DNA of 42,362 bases from an uncultured Clostridium sp. (GCA_900557165.1 USRS01000008.1:1-42362); one strand, 5' to 3'; shown: positions 25,794 through 36,179, counted from the first letter of the stretch. Made by a program: numbers and translations. Notes: generated by a model not told the origin, from the sequence alone.

Positions 25794-26972
25794 TTAAATA
25801 GATGCAACAGCATCAAACATTGGCATCATCATAGATATAACCGCTATACCAACTATAATTCCTATAAACAAAGTCAAAAAGTTTTCAAAATATTTAGTAC
25901 CTCTTTCTAACTTAGAATCCAGTTCATTTTCATAATACTCACTTACTGTTCCCAAAATATTATCCAATCGCCCGCTTTCTTCGCCTATAACTACCATAGA
26001 TAAAAATAATGAAGGCAATTCCTCTACTTTTTTCAAAGAACTTCCTATACTATTTCCTTTTTTAATAAGTTCATTTGATTCACATATCTTTTGGTAAATA
26101 TAATCATTATCCATAACCTTTGCTGAAGTTTCTATGGAATATACAATTTGAACTCCACTAGAAATTAAAATTGACAAAGCTTTTACAAATTTATTGGTAA
26201 TAATCAATTGATTAAAAGTTTTAACTAGTGGTGTTTTAAAATATAATTTATTTAATATTTCATTAAACTTTTGACTGTTTTTCTTAAAATATATAAATCC
26301 TCCTATTATCAATACAATTATTCCTATTATCAAAATAAAATCATCTCTTATCAAATGAGATAAAAATATTAATATTTTTGTAATCAAAGGTGTTTGTATT
26401 GTATTATCAGCATAAATTTCCTCAAAATTAGGAATTAAGAAAATCAAAATTGCGGTAAATGAAATTATCATAGACACTACTAATATAGCTGGATAAATAA
26501 GTATACTAACTATTTTGCTTTTTAGTTTTTGCTCCTTATCATAATAAATAGATAATTTATCCATAACCTCATCCAAATTACCACTCATTTCTCCTGTAGC
26601 AACCATACTTATGTAAAATGAAGAAAAAGCCTTCGTATTTTCAAATGCTTCTTTTATTGTTTTTCCTTTTTCAATATCTGAAAGTATTTGCTTTAAAATA
26701 CCTTTTAATTTGTTATTTGACTCTTCTATAAGTATTTTTAATATTTTAGATATTTCACACCCAGACTTTAATAAAATACACATTTGCTTAGAAAAAACTT
26801 TTAAATCTTTATCTTTTAATTTCTTTCTACAAAATAATTTTCTTCTTTTTTTAACATCCACTATTTTCAAATTATTTTTACTAGCATAATGAAAAACTTC
26901 TTCTTCACTGTGCAAATCTAATTTCACAACTTTTCTTTTATTATTTTCATCATATGCAATACATTTAAACAA
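25794..26972 (-). CDS. pilC: Type IV pilus inner-membrane platform protein PilC
   Basis: The 392-residue GspF-family protein has two homologous cytoplasmic domains ('FSKQMCILLKSGCEISKIL', ~60-78 and 'FVKALSILISSGVQIVYSI', ~262-280) and three membrane helices (~162-187, ~212-230 and ~365-390). It forms the assembly platform turned by PilB. The start is TTG, 8 bases after AGGAGG, and the Shine-Dalgarno overlaps the pilB stop codon. It lies directly between pilB and the pilin gene. Confidence 0.93.
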   Translation of the reverse strand: MFKCIAYDENNKRKVVKLDLHSEEEVFHYASKNNLKIVDVKKRRKLFCRKKLKDKDLKVFSKQMCILLKSGCEISKILKILIEESNNKLKGILKQILSDIEKGKTIKEAFENTKAFSSFYISMVATGEMSGNLDEVMDKLSIYYDKEQKLKSKIVSILIYPAILVVSMIISFTAILIFLIPNFEEIYADNTIQTPLITKILIFLSHLIRDDFILIIGIIVLIIGGFIYFKKNSQKFNEILNKLYFKTPLVKTFNQLIITNKFVKALSILISSGVQIVYSIETSAKVMDNDYIYQKICESNELIKKGNSIGSSLKKVEELPSLFLSMVVIGEESGRLDNILGTVSEYYENELDSKLERGTKYFENFLTLFIGIIVGIAVISMMMPMFDAVASI

Positions 26973-26984
26973 GTAATCGCCCTC

Positions 26985-28370
26985 CTAATTTATAATTTCC
27001 TTATTCATAATGCATTCTTCTAAAGTTGTTAGTTTTTTTCTTAAAAGTCTTGAGTAGCTATCATCAAAAGTAATCATGCCATTTTTTATTGCAATTTCTT
27101 TAATAACCCTAGCATCTTTATTTTCTTGAATAGCTTTTTTAACATCATCATCAATTACTAATATTTCATAAGCCACTGTTCTACCTTCATATCCCGTATA
27201 TCTACATTCTTCACATCCAATAGGTATAGCTGTACTAATAGACTTACCATCATTTTGTTTTACAACTATCTCATTGCTACAATTTGAACAAACTTTTCTA
27301 ACTAATCTTTGAGATATAACACCAATCAACGAGGCATTCAACAAATAAGGAGGAATTTCCATATCTATCAATCTAGCTATAGATGATATGGCATCATTTG
27401 TATGTAGAGTACTTATAACTAAATGACCTGTAATTGCTGCTCTTACGGCTGTTTTGGCTGTTTCTATATCTCTAATCTCGCCAACCATAATTATGTCTGG
27501 GTCTTGTCTTAAAATTGCTTTTAATCCCTTTTCAAAGGTAAGTCCAACTTTTTTATTAACTTGTATTTGGTTTATACCTTCCATTTTGTATTCAACAGGA
27601 TTTTCAATAGTCATAATATTTTTATCTGTATTTTTTAAATCCTGTAAAATAGAATACACTGTTGTTGTTTTTCCACTACCTGTTGGTCCTGTAACTAGCA
27701 ATATCCCTGTTTTCTTGTTTATTATTTTCTGAATTTTATTTATGGCTTTTCTAGAAAATCCTAATTCTTCTTTTGTTTTTAAAAATGAATCTCTATTTAA
27801 AAGCCTAAGAACTATTTTTTCTCCATAAGTTGTTGGTACTGTAGAAATTCTAATATCAACTATTACATTATTAATTTTTATATCAATCCTTCCATCTTGA
27901 GGTAATCTTTTTTCTGTAATATCCATATCAGCTTTATATTTTATTACAGATGCAAGAGGTGGATATAAGTCTAAATCTAAATTTATCATTTCTTTCATTT
28001 TTCCATCTACTCTTATTCTAATTTTTAATAAGTCATTAAACGGTTCAATATGAATATCGCTAGCATTTGCTTTTAAGGATTTTTGTAAAATATCTTGGAA
28101 TAAATAGTTAACATAGTCATCTTTCGTATCAATAATATTTCCATAACATAGTTCAATGTTTTCATCAATTTCTTCTTTTGACATTTCTTTTAATACAATA
28201 TTTTTACCTGTAACTAATTTCAAATCTTGCATTGCATATCTATTTTCTTCTTCTATACCTATGGTCAATAAATCATCATTTAATTCAATTGGAAACAAGT
28301 TGTATTTTCTAGCAAGTTTCTCTGGAACTAATATAGATAAATCTTTTTCTGATGATATAATTTTAATCAC
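26985..28370 (-). CDS. pilB: Type IV pilus extension ATPase PilB
   Basis: The 461-residue GspE-type motor has Walker [10 protein letters not shown] at 228-236, an Asp box around 'ASDIHIEP' (103-110), Walker B 'DIIMVGEIRD' (292-301), a His box near 'ISTLHTND' (319-326) and a tetracysteine zinc site C361, C364, C386, C389. The N-terminal MshEN-like part is short (~75 residues). The GTG start at 28370 is itself part of the GAGGTG Shine-Dalgarno; an ATT three codons later has better spacing, so the true start is uncertain. It is the first gene of the pilus operon. Confidence 0.93.
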   Translation of the reverse strand: MIKIISSEKDLSILVPEKLARKYNLFPIELNDDLLTIGIEEENRYAMQDLKLVTGKNIVLKEMSKEEIDENIELCYGNIIDTKDDYVNYLFQDILQKSLKANASDIHIEPFNDLLKIRIRVDGKMKEMINLDLDLYPPLASVIKYKADMDITEKRLPQDGRIDIKINNVIVDIRISTVPTTYGEKIVLRLLNRDSFLKTKEELGFSRKAINKIQKIINKKTGILLVTGPTGSGKTTTVYSILQDLKNTDKNIMTIENPVEYKMEGINQIQVNKKVGLTFEKGLKAILRQDPDIIMVGEIRDIETAKTAVRAAITGHLVISTLHTNDAISSIARLIDMEIPPYLLNASLIGVISQRLVRKVCSNCSNEIVVKQNDGKSISTAIPIGCEECRYTGYEGRTVAYEILVIDDDVKKAIQENKDARVIKEIAIKNGMITFDDSYSRLLRKKLTTLEECIMNKEIIN

Positions 28371-28454
28371 CTCAATTTCAAAACTTATAAATATATACTA
28401 AGATTATCAACTATATATTTTATTTTTATACAAGATTTAACCTATTATTTTATG

Positions 28455-28515
28455 CAAAAAAATAAAAGCTATGACATAGAAATATTTTTTATTTCTTTTC
28501 ATAGCTTTATTATTT
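28455..28515 (-). terminator. Terminator of the twin-P-loop ATPase gene
   Basis: The outer stem aataaaagctatga/tcatagctttatt encloses an inner stem gaaata/tatttc. A minus-strand T-run follows. Confidence 0.75.
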
Positions 28516-28517
28516 AT

Positions 28518-29594
28518 CTATTTATTTTCATATTTTAATATTCTATCAATTAATTTATCTTTTAATTGATCAATCTTTTCAAAATTCATATTTGGAATAT
28601 AGTAATTTTCGATTATATCATGATTGGATTTAGCTTTTTTCAAATTTGATATGCCGTAGTTTATTAATTCATCTAATATTTTTTCATCAACTTCTAATTC
28701 TTCTTTGTGTTCATTTATTTTATCTTTGTTTACAAATTGATTTAAATTAATTTTGTCTTCATTTTTAAATAAAGTACTTGTAGTTATGGCAACTTTTAAA
28801 TCATTTATCATTATACCTTCTATTTTTTCTGGTATAAGTGGATAGTGAAATACTTCTACTTTTAATCCTTTTAAAACGGCCTTTTCATATACTCTTTTTA
28901 GGAAAGTAGTCTTGCCATATCCAATTTTACCATCTAAATAATAAATTTTTTTAGCATCTTGTAATAAGCTATCTGCATAATCAATATGGCCTATTGGAGT
29001 TATAGCTGTTCCAAACAAATGTCTAGGTACTGAAAGTTCTTCTTTATTTTCTATACCCTCAAATAATTTTTCAATAAATTCATCTGTAAATTTATTAAGT
29101 TTTCCAAAATCCATAATATCTGCATTTTTCACTTCTATATCATAAAAAATAGGCTCTGCTGCTTTTAAATATTTGAAAGCCCTTTGGAAACATCCACTTA
29201 TTTCTTTGTTGCATTGTAATATTTCTACTTTATTATTTTCTAAATTATCTACTGTCCAAAAATCGCCAAAATTAACTACCTCATCTATAGCTCCTGGTAT
29301 CTTAGGATCAACAATATGAGGTGCTGTAGCATCTAATAAAACAACTTTTAATTTTTTTATTACTACTGCATCTAGTGATGCTGGATCTGATGAACAAGGA
29401 AATACCTCTACATCGTATCCTCTTTCCACAAATTCTTTAGCTACTTTCTTCATTAAAGATGACTTACCAACTCCAGGACCACCTTTTAAACAAAAAATTC
29501 TGTTTACATCCTTTGGGATTATATAATCGAAATATGAATAAAATCCGTTACTTGTATTAGCCCCTGGGAATAATTTTCTCATTTTACCTTTCAT
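28518..29594 (-). CDS. ATPase with two tandem P-loop domains
   Basis: The ~358-residue cytosolic protein contains a tandem duplication. The first P-loop, GGPGVGKSS (~38-46), is followed by 'RGYDVEVF'; the second, GKIGYGKTT (~210-218), by 'KGLKVEVF'. The flanking patterns (FCLKG/YYLDG, KKLKVVLLDAT/NDLKVAITTST) also align. It belongs to an uncharacterised clostridial ATPase family; no function is known to me. I use the ATG at 29594 because AGGGGG is 7 bases from it and only 1 base from the ATG at 29600. It has its own terminator. Confidence 0.8.
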   Translation of the reverse strand: MKGKMRKLFPGANTSNGFYSYFDYIIPKDVNRIFCLKGGPGVGKSSLMKKVAKEFVERGYDVEVFPCSSDPASLDAVVIKKLKVVLLDATAPHIVDPKIPGAIDEVVNFGDFWTVDNLENNKVEILQCNKEISGCFQRAFKYLKAAEPIFYDIEVKNADIMDFGKLNKFTDEFIEKLFEGIENKEELSVPRHLFGTAITPIGHIDYADSLLQDAKKIYYLDGKIGYGKTTFLKRVYEKAVLKGLKVEVFHYPLIPEKIEGIMINDLKVAITTSTLFKNEDKINLNQFVNKDKINEHKEELEVDEKILDELINYGISNLKKAKSNHDIIENYYIPNMNFEKIDQLKDKLIDRILKYENK

Positions 29595-29679
29595 ATTCAT
29601 GCCCCCTAATGTTTTCTACTTAATAAGATATTAATTAAGGTGCAATTTTGTTACTATATGATATAATTTTCTATTAAAA

Positions 29680-29719
29680 AAGCTGTATTAAAACGATATA
29701 AATCATTTTAATACAGCTT
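29680..29719 (-). terminator. Terminator of lon-ysxC
   Basis: Perfect 14-bp arms aagctgtattaaaa/ttttaatacagctt with a 12-base loop and six T following on the minus strand. Confidence 0.9.
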
Positions 29720-29729
29720 CATCAATTAA

Positions 29730-30341
29730 TTATTCTACTGTTATTTCATAACCATGCTCTTCATATTGAGCGATTATTTCATTCCATACATCTTCTACTC
29801 CAGTTTTCTTTGAAGAAGAAAGAGGTATTACTTTTTCATCTTTTTCAAGTTGTAATTTTTTTCTTATTATGCTTATATGTTTTTGATATTGTCCTCTAGA
29901 TATTTTATCTGCTTTTGTTGCTATAACAACACAGTTATATCCAAAGTGTTTTATCCATTCATACATCATAACATCGTCATTTGTAGGTTCATGTCTTATA
30001 TCTACAAGTAAGAAAATAGCACATAATTCTTGTCTATCTTGTAAATATCTTTCCATGATAACTCCCCACTTATCCTTTTCTGATTTAGATACTTTTGCGT
30101 ATCCATAACCAGGAAGGTCAACAAAATAAAACTCATTATTTATTTTATAGAAGTTTATTGTTCTTGTTTTCCCAGGAGTTTGACTTGTTCTAGCAAAATT
30201 TCTTCTATTTAATAATGCATTAGTAGCAGAAGATTTTCCAACATTTGATCTTCCAACTAAAGCTATTTCTGGTAATCCTTCTGCAGGATATTGTTCTTTT
30301 CTTATTGCACTTACTACTATTTCTGAACTTCTAATTTTCAT
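29730..30341 (-). CDS. ysxC: Ribosome biogenesis GTPase YsxC/EngB
   Basis: An essential GTPase needed for 50S ribosomal subunit assembly. It is ~203 residues with G1 'GRSNVGKSS' (~29-37), G3 '[14 protein letters not shown]' (~72-85) and G4 'TKAD' (~139). The start [12 protein letters not shown] aligns with the known family N-terminus; a GTG at 30350 would add three residues, but GGTGAG is better spaced for the ATG at 30341. The first 11 bases overlap the end of lon, so lon and ysxC are coupled, a pairing conserved in Firmicutes. Confidence 0.96.
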   Translation of the reverse strand: MKIRSSEIVVSAIRKEQYPAEGLPEIALVGRSNVGKSSATNALLNRRNFARTSQTPGKTRTINFYKINNEFYFVDLPGYGYAKVSKSEKDKWGVIMERYLQDRQELCAIFLLVDIRHEPTNDDVMMYEWIKHFGYNCVVIATKADKISRGQYQKHISIIRKKLQLEKDEKVIPLSSSKKTGVEDVWNEIIAQYEEHGYEITVE

Positions 30342-32688
30342 TTTTCTCACCGTCTTTTACTAGGGCATGCTCTAATACTTGATCCATATGATCTACTAAA
30401 ACAATTTCTAGTTTTTCTTTTACATTTTCAGGTATTTCATCTAATTGAGCATCACATTCTCTTGGTATTAAAACTTTTTTAATTCCTGCTCTATGTGCTG
30501 CAAGTACCTTTTCTTTAACTCCACCTACAACCATTACTCTACCTCTAAGAGTTATTTCACCAGTCATAGCCACATCACTTCTCACAGGTATTTTAGTTAA
30601 TGCAGATATTACTGCAGTAGCCATTGTTACACCTGCTGATGGACCATCTTTTGGAGTTGCTCCTTCTGGACAATGTATATGGATATCTTCTGTTTTGTAG
30701 AAATCTTGATCAATATCAAATTTATCTGCTATTGATCTAATATAAGATATACCAGCTTGAGCTGATTCTTTCATTACATCACCTAAAGAACCAGTAAGCA
30801 CTACTTGTCCTTTTCCTTTTAATACATTTACTTCTACTGGAAGTGTAACTCCTCCAACTGAAGTCCATGCAAGACCTGTTACTACACCAACTTCAGGTTT
30901 AGTTCCTGCTAAATCGTATAGATATTTATCTCTTCCAAGATATTCTTCAACATCTGCTTGAGTTACTACAACACCTTCAATTGATGGATCTTCTACAAAT
31001 TTTCTAGCAATTTTTCTGCATACTTTACCAATAGTTCTTTCTAGAGTTCTAACTCCAGCTTCCCTAGTATAGTAATTTATAATATCTCTCATTGCTTGCT
31101 CTTCTATAGTTACGAAACCATCTACTAATCCATTTTCTTTGATTTGTTTTGGAAGTAAGTATTTTTGAGCTATATTAAGTTTTTCTTCTTCTATATAACC
31201 AGATACTTCTATTATTTCCATTCTATCAAGTAATGGACCTGGTATTGTACTTAAACTATTTGCAGTTGTTATAAATAATATTTTTGATAAATCAAATGGT
31301 ACTTCTAAATAATGGTCAACAAATGTTTTATTTTGTTCTGGGTCTAATACTTCAAGCATAGCTGAAGCTGGATCACCTTTATAATCTGCTGCCATTTTAT
31401 CTATTTCATCTAATAAGAATACTGGATTCTTAGTTTGAGCTTCTTTTATTCCATTTATTATTCTACCTGGTATAGCTCCTACATAAGTTCTTCTATGACC
31501 TCTTATTTCAGCTTCATCTCTAACTCCACCTAAAGAAATTCTTACGAATTTTTTACCCATTGATGTTGCTATTGATCTTGCTATAGATGTTTTACCAACA
31601 CCTGGAGGTCCTACTAAACAAACTATAGGTCCTTTTAATGATTTAGATAATTTTCTTATGGCTAAGTATTCTAGTATTCTTTCTTTAACTTTTTCTAAAC
31701 CATAATGTTCATTATCTAAAATTTCTCTAGCATTTTTTAAATCTATTTTGTCTCTAGTCTCTTTGTTCCAAGGTAGAGAGAATAATGTCTCTAAATATGT
31801 TCTTACTACTGATGAATCAGGAGATTGAGGAGACATTCTAGCAAATTTATCAATTTCTTTAGATATTTTTTCTTTTGTTTCCTTAGAAGCTTTTATTTTT
31901 TTAAGTTTTTCTCTGTAGACTTCAGCTTCAGAACTTATATCTTCATCTTCTCCTAATTCTTTTTGTATAGCTTTTAATTGTTCTCTTAGATAATACTCTT
32001 TTTGAACTTTGTTCATTTGTTTTTTAACTCTTAAAGTTATTTTCTTTTCTATTTTAAGAATATCTATTTCTTCTAATAAAATTTTATATAATAACTCTAA
32101 TCTTTTAAGTATATCGAACTCTTCTAATATTTCTTGCTTTTGTTCTGATTTCAAGAATATATTAGCAGCTATAGTATCTATAAATCTATCCACATTATCT
32201 ATGTCAGCAAGAGATACTAGTATTTCAGGTGAAACTCTGTTTCCTATATTTATGTATTCTTCAAATGCATCAAAAACATTTCTTACAAATGCTTCTACTT
32301 CTTTGTCTACGTCTGCATTATCTTGGTCATATATTATTTCTTCTACTATAGCCTTGAAATAACCCTCTTCTTGACTTATTTCTTTGACTTTTCCCCTAGA
32401 TATACCTTCTACTAAAACACGTACTGTGTCTCCTGGTAACTTGATAACTTGTTTAACTCTACAAATAGTACCAACATGATAAAAATCATCTGCAGTAGGT
32501 TCATCTACTTCAGCTTCTTTTTGAGAAGTTAAGAAAACTAATTCATCTTCTAGCATAGCTTCATCTAATGCTTTAAGTGACATTTCTCTTCCTATATCAA
32601 AGTTTAATATCATATATGGAAATATTGCTAATCCTCTTAAAGGTATCAATGGTAACTCATGGTCAATTTTAGTATAATTTTGTTCCAT
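30331..32688 (-). CDS. lon: ATP-dependent protease Lon (LonA)
   Basis: Cytosolic AAA+ protease that degrades misfolded and regulatory proteins. It is 785 residues with a LON substrate-binding N-domain, coiled middle, Walker A '[13 protein letters not shown]' (~357-369), Walker B '[10 protein letters not shown]', and catalytic dyad S684 (GPSAG) and K727 (GGVKEK). The ATG at 32688 is 8 bases after GGAG; the GTG at 32697 overlaps the Shine-Dalgarno and is rejected. It has its own promoter with a heptamer direct repeat over the -35, and is followed by ysxC with an 11-base overlap. Confidence 0.97.
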   Translation of the reverse strand: MEQNYTKIDHELPLIPLRGLAIFPYMILNFDIGREMSLKALDEAMLEDELVFLTSQKEAEVDEPTADDFYHVGTICRVKQVIKLPGDTVRVLVEGISRGKVKEISQEEGYFKAIVEEIIYDQDNADVDKEVEAFVRNVFDAFEEYINIGNRVSPEILVSLADIDNVDRFIDTIAANIFLKSEQKQEILEEFDILKRLELLYKILLEEIDILKIEKKITLRVKKQMNKVQKEYYLREQLKAIQKELGEDEDISSEAEVYREKLKKIKASKETKEKISKEIDKFARMSPQSPDSSVVRTYLETLFSLPWNKETRDKIDLKNAREILDNEHYGLEKVKERILEYLAIRKLSKSLKGPIVCLVGPPGVGKTSIARSIATSMGKKFVRISLGGVRDEAEIRGHRRTYVGAIPGRIINGIKEAQTKNPVFLLDEIDKMAADYKGDPASAMLEVLDPEQNKTFVDHYLEVPFDLSKILFITTANSLSTIPGPLLDRMEIIEVSGYIEEEKLNIAQKYLLPKQIKENGLVDGFVTIEEQAMRDIINYYTREAGVRTLERTIGKVCRKIARKFVEDPSIEGVVVTQADVEEYLGRDKYLYDLAGTKPEVGVVTGLAWTSVGGVTLPVEVNVLKGKGQVVLTGSLGDVMKESAQAGISYIRSIADKFDIDQDFYKTEDIHIHCPEGATPKDGPSAGVTMATAVISALTKIPVRSDVAMTGEITLRGRVMVVGGVKEKVLAAHRAGIKKVLIPRECDAQLDEIPENVKEKLEIVLVDHMDQVLEHALVKDGEKNEN

Positions 32689-32728
32689 TATTATCACTCC
32701 TTAAAGTGCTATTTTCTTTGCTTTTTAT

Positions 32729-32757
32729 ATTATATATTTATGTATGTTAATTTTCAA
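32729..32757 (-). promoter_or_regulatory. Sigma-A promoter of lon-ysxC
   Basis: On the minus strand a -35 TTGAAA (32752-32757) and a -10 TATAAT (32729-32734) have exactly 17 bases between them, giving a ~34-base leader before the lon ATG. Confidence 0.7.
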
Positions 32758-32770
32758 CATAAATCAACAT
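32754..32770 (-). promoter_or_regulatory. Direct heptamer repeat over the lon -35
   Basis: On the minus strand ATGTTGA-ttt-ATGTTGA: two perfect heptamers with a 3-base spacer, overlapping the -35 box. The layout matches CtsR-type tandem sites (7-3-7) but the bases differ from the CtsR consensus (GGTCAAA). It is a candidate operator for an unidentified regulator. Confidence 0.5.
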
Positions 32771-32922
32771 AGCTATTTGTATAATTTAGGTTAATTTTAT
32801 TATGCTATATTAATAAAATAATAATTCATTTATAAATATTTATTTTATATTATAATTTACTCATAATTTTGTAATATATTAATTTAACATAATAAAATTA
32901 ATTAAAAAATATATTAACATGT

Positions 32923-32956
32923 AAAAAGGAGCTTATTAATATATAAGCTCCTTTTT
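32923..32956 (-). terminator. Terminator of clpP-clpX
   Basis: Perfect 14-bp arms aaaaaggagcttat/ataagctccttttt with a 6-base loop, followed by minus-strand T/A-rich sequence. It sits 9 bases past the clpX stop. Confidence 0.88.
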
Positions 32957-32964
32957 TATATTAA

Positions 32965-34212
32965 TTATGCACTTTCTTCTTTATCTTTAAGAACTATAAT
33001 TGGTTGTGATTCATCATTAACAGAATCTTTTGTAACTATTACTTTCTTAATGTCTTCTCTTGATGGAATTTCATACATAGTTTCCATCATAACACTCTCA
33101 ACTATACTTCTAAGCCCTCTAGCTCCAGTATTTCTGTCTATAGCTTTTTTAGCTATAGCTCTTAGAGCATCATCTTGGAACTCTAAATCAACATTATCTA
33201 GTTCAAATAATTTTCTATATTGTTTAACTAGAGCATTCTTTGGTTCTTGTAGAATTCTCATTAAAGCATCTTCATCAAGTAACTCTAATGTAGCAACTAC
33301 AGGTATTCTACCTATAAATTCTGGTATTATACCAAATTTAAGTAAGTCTTCAGGAAGAACTTTTGCATATATTTTTCCTAAATCAGTATTGTTCTTACTT
33401 TCTATTTTAGCACCAAAGCCTAATGTTTTTTCACTTCCACGTCTTTGAATTATTTTTTCTATACCATCAAAGGCACCACCTAAAATAAATAATACATTAG
33501 TAGTATCTATTTTTAGGAATTCTTGATGAGGATGTTTTCTTCCACCTTGTGGAGGAACATTAGCTACAGTTCCTTCTAGAATTTTTAAAAGAGCTTGCTG
33601 AACTCCTTCTCCACTTACATCTCTAGTGATAGATGGATTTTCTGACTTTCTAGCAATTTTATCTATTTCATCAATGTAGATTATTCCTCTTTCTGCTTTT
33701 TCTATGTCAAAATCAGCTGCTTGGATAAGTTTTAATAAGATATTTTCTACATCTTCACCTACATACCCGGCTTCTGTTAAAGAAGTTGCATCAGCCATTG
33801 CAAATGGCACGTTTAGCGTTTTAGCTAAAGTTTGTGCAAGTAATGTTTTCCCTGAACCTGTTGGTCCAAGTAAAAGTATATTACTCTTTTGTATTTCTAT
33901 ATCTTTAGTTGTAGATTTTTTGCTATATATTCTTTTGTAGTGATTATAAACAGCAACTGATAATATTTTTTTTGCTCTTTCTTGACCTATTACATAGTCA
34001 TTAAGAATTTCCATCATTTCTTTAGGTTTTGGTAGAGACGTAGTATCCTCTTCCATTGTTTCTTCAATCTCTTCTTGAATGATTTCATCACATAATTCCA
34101 CGCATTCATCACAAATATAAACATTTGGACCTGCAATTAATCTTCTTACTTGATCTTGAGTTTTACCACAGAATGAACATTTCAGTTGTCTTTTTTCTTC
34201 GTATTTTGACAT
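32965..34212 (-). CDS. clpX: ATP-dependent Clp protease ATP-binding subunit ClpX
   Basis: The AAA+ unfoldase that feeds substrates to ClpP. It is 415 residues with an N-terminal zinc-binding domain (C12, C15, C34, C37), Walker A GPTGSGKT at 116-123, Walker B '[11 protein letters not shown]', an LGF loop (in '[11 protein letters not shown]') that docks on ClpP, and a sensor-2 'NTGARGLRS'. The ATG at 34212 follows AGAGGTG by 6 bases; the upstream GTG is part of that Shine-Dalgarno. It is 20 bases after clpP, one operon. Confidence 0.98.
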   Translation of the reverse strand: MSKYEEKRQLKCSFCGKTQDQVRRLIAGPNVYICDECVELCDEIIQEEIEETMEEDTTSLPKPKEMMEILNDYVIGQERAKKILSVAVYNHYKRIYSKKSTTKDIEIQKSNILLLGPTGSGKTLLAQTLAKTLNVPFAMADATSLTEAGYVGEDVENILLKLIQAADFDIEKAERGIIYIDEIDKIARKSENPSITRDVSGEGVQQALLKILEGTVANVPPQGGRKHPHQEFLKIDTTNVLFILGGAFDGIEKIIQRRGSEKTLGFGAKIESKNNTDLGKIYAKVLPEDLLKFGIIPEFIGRIPVVATLELLDEDALMRILQEPKNALVKQYRKLFELDNVDLEFQDDALRAIAKKAIDRNTGARGLRSIVESVMMETMYEIPSREDIKKVIVTKDSVNDESQPIIVLKDKEESA

Positions 34213-34232
34213 AACAAGCACCTCTTTTCTAC

Positions 34233-34817
34233 CTATGGTCTTTGTTCAATTACTTCATCAACTAGACCATATTCTTTAGCTTCCATTGCACTCATAAAAT
34301 TATCACGCTCAGTGTCAGCTTTTATTTTTTCCAATGGTTGACCTGTCCTTTCAGAAAGAATTTGATTTAATCTTTCTTTTATTTGTAAAATCCATTTAGC
34401 ATGAATTTCTATATCTGTTGCTTGACCTTTTGCACCACCTAGTGGTTGGTGTATCATTATAGTACTATTAGGTAGAGCATATCTCTTACCTTTTGCACCA
34501 GCATTTAATAGAAAGGCTCCCATTGATGCAGCCATACCTATACATATTGTACTAACATCAGGTTTAATATATTGCATAGTATCATATATAGCCATACCTG
34601 CTGTAACACTTCCACCTGGCGAATTTATATATAGATGTATGTCTTTATCTGGATCTTCAGCTTCAAGGAATAATAATTGAGCTACTACAAGTCCAGCAGT
34701 TACATCATTTACTTCATCACCTAAGAATATTATTCTATCTTTTAGTAATCTAGAATATATGTCGTAGGCTCTTTCTCCTCTTCCTGTTTGTTCTACTACT
34801 GTAGGTACTAATGCCAT
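34233..34817 (-). CDS. clpP: ATP-dependent Clp protease proteolytic subunit ClpP
   Basis: The tetradecameric serine protease core. The 194-residue protein has the full catalytic triad at S98 (GMAASMGA), H123 (MIHQP) and D172. It forms a unit with clpX directly downstream, and lies downstream of tig with a strong hairpin (34851-34880) between them. The start ATG follows GAGGGGG. Confidence 0.98.
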   Translation of the reverse strand: MALVPTVVEQTGRGERAYDIYSRLLKDRIIFLGDEVNDVTAGLVVAQLLFLEAEDPDKDIHLYINSPGGSVTAGMAIYDTMQYIKPDVSTICIGMAASMGAFLLNAGAKGKRYALPNSTIMIHQPLGGAKGQATDIEIHAKWILQIKERLNQILSERTGQPLEKIKADTERDNFMSAMEAKEYGLVDEVIEQRP

Positions 34818-34850
34818 AAATCATACCCCCTCTGAATGTTTAATATATAA

Positions 34851-34880
34851 TTTACAGTAGTCCGTTTGGACTACTGTAAA
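34851..34880 (-). other. Strong intercistronic hairpin between tig and clpP
   Basis: Perfect 13-bp arms tttacagtagtcc/ggactactgtaaa with a 4-base loop. On the minus strand it is followed by AAATTATATAT, not a T-run, so it is not a standard terminator. It could be a processing or stabilising element, or a partial attenuator between tig and clpPX. Confidence 0.8.
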
Positions 34881-34883
34881 GAA

Positions 34884-36179
34884 TTAAGCTATTTTAGCGT
34901 TTTCAACTAATAAATCTATAGTTTTTCTTATTTTTAATTGACCTTCCATGTCTTTTAAGTCATTTGGTCTTAAAGCCTCTTTAACTTGTTCAACAGTCAT
35001 TTTGTAAGCATCAGCCATTTTTTGAACTTCTGAGTTAACTTCTTCTTCTGAAACTTCTACGTTTTCAGCTTTAGCTATTGCTTCTATAACTAATGAAGTT
35101 TTAACGTTTCTTAAAGCTTCTTCTCTTCTGCTTGCAGTAAATTCAGCTTTGAATTCATCCATAGTTTTACCTGTCATTTGTAAGAATTGTTCCATTCCAA
35201 ATCCTTGGTATTGTAATTGATAGTTTAATTCCATTAATTGGTTATCTATTTCATGTTTAACCATAGCTTCTGGAACTTCTACTTCTGTGTTAGCTACAAC
35301 TTTTTCTATTACTCTGTTTCTTAATTCGTTTTTAGCAGCTTCTTTAGATTCTTCTTCAGCTTTAGCAGTTACGTCAGCTCTTAATTCAGCTAATGTATTG
35401 AATTCAGTAGTATCTGCTGCAAACTCATCATTTAATTCTGGTAATTCTTTAACTTTTACCTCATTTACTTTAACTTTGAAAACAACTGGTTTTCCAGCTA
35501 AGTTTTCAGCATGGTATTCTTCTGGGAAAGTAACATTAACTTCAACTTCTTCTCCAGCTTTTTTACCAACTAATTGCTCTTCAAATCCTGGTATGAAAGA
35601 TCCTGAACCTATAACTAAGTCATATTTTTCACCTTTTCCACCTTCAAAAGCAACTTCTCCGTCAAATCCTTCGAAATCTATGTTAGCAGTATCTCCGTTA
35701 GCTATTTCTCTTTCAACAGATACTAATCTTGAGTTTTTCTCTCTCATTTCTTCTAATTTAGCATTAACAACGTCTTCGTTTACAGTTTCTTCAACTTTTT
35801 CAACTTCTACACCTTTGTATTCTCCTAATTGGAATTCAGGTTTAACTTCAACGTCTACTAATAATACTAATCCGTTGTCTTTGCTTATTTCTTCAACATC
35901 TATAGATGGAACTTCAATTGGTTCTATTTTTAATTCATCTATAGCAGCTGGGTATACTTCTGGGAATACTATATCTATAGCATCATTATAGAATACACCT
36001 TTTCCATAGTTAGTTTCTATTATTTTTCTAGGTGCTTTACCTTTTCTGAATCCTGGTATATTGAATTTACCTTTATTTTTATTGTATGCTTTTACTACTG
36101 CTGATTCAAATTTATCATGGTCTACAGTTAATTTAAAGCTTACTTTATTGCCTTCTTGTTTAATTAATTCTACTTTCAT
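34884..36179 (-). CDS. tig: Trigger factor
   Basis: A ribosome-bound chaperone and peptidyl-prolyl isomerase. It is 431 residues with the ribosome-docking signature GFRKGKAP (43-50), an FKBP-like PPIase domain (~150-245, 'NGDTANIDFEGFDGEVAFEG') and a long helical C-terminal domain (~250-431). The start ATG follows AGGAGGAT. It is first in a tig-clpP-clpX string, the conserved Firmicutes order. Confidence 0.97.
   Translation of the reverse strand: MKVELIKQEGNKVSFKLTVDHDKFESAVVKAYNKNKGKFNIPGFRKGKAPRKIIETNYGKGVFYNDAIDIVFPEVYPAAIDELKIEPIEVPSIDVEEISKDNGLVLLVDVEVKPEFQLGEYKGVEVEKVEETVNEDVVNAKLEEMREKNSRLVSVEREIANGDTANIDFEGFDGEVAFEGGKGEKYDLVIGSGSFIPGFEEQLVGKKAGEEVEVNVTFPEEYHAENLAGKPVVFKVKVNEVKVKELPELNDEFAADTTEFNTLAELRADVTAKAEEESKEAAKNELRNRVIEKVVANTEVEVPEAMVKHEIDNQLMELNYQLQYQGFGMEQFLQMTGKTMDEFKAEFTASRREEALRNVKTSLVIEAIAKAENVEVSEEEVNSEVQKMADAYKMTVEQVKEALRPNDLKDMEGQLKIRKTIDLLVENAKIA

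Noticed and set aside
28371..28454. Possible c-di-GMP riboswitch before the pilus operon
   Set aside because: Known c-di-GMP aptamer cores (such as GGNAA...CACGC-type or type II conserved pairs) are not visible in this AT-rich gap.
32698..32922. CtsR or CIRCE operator before lon
   Set aside because: No GGTCAAA tandem and no TTAGCACTC-N9-GAGTGCTAA are present; only the distinct ATGTTGA repeat is found and it is reported separately.
35287..35991. Long plus-strand ORF (234 codons) opposite tig
   Set aside because: It is antisense to trigger factor, Ser/Thr-rich as expected of a frame shadow, and has no Shine-Dalgarno or family motif.
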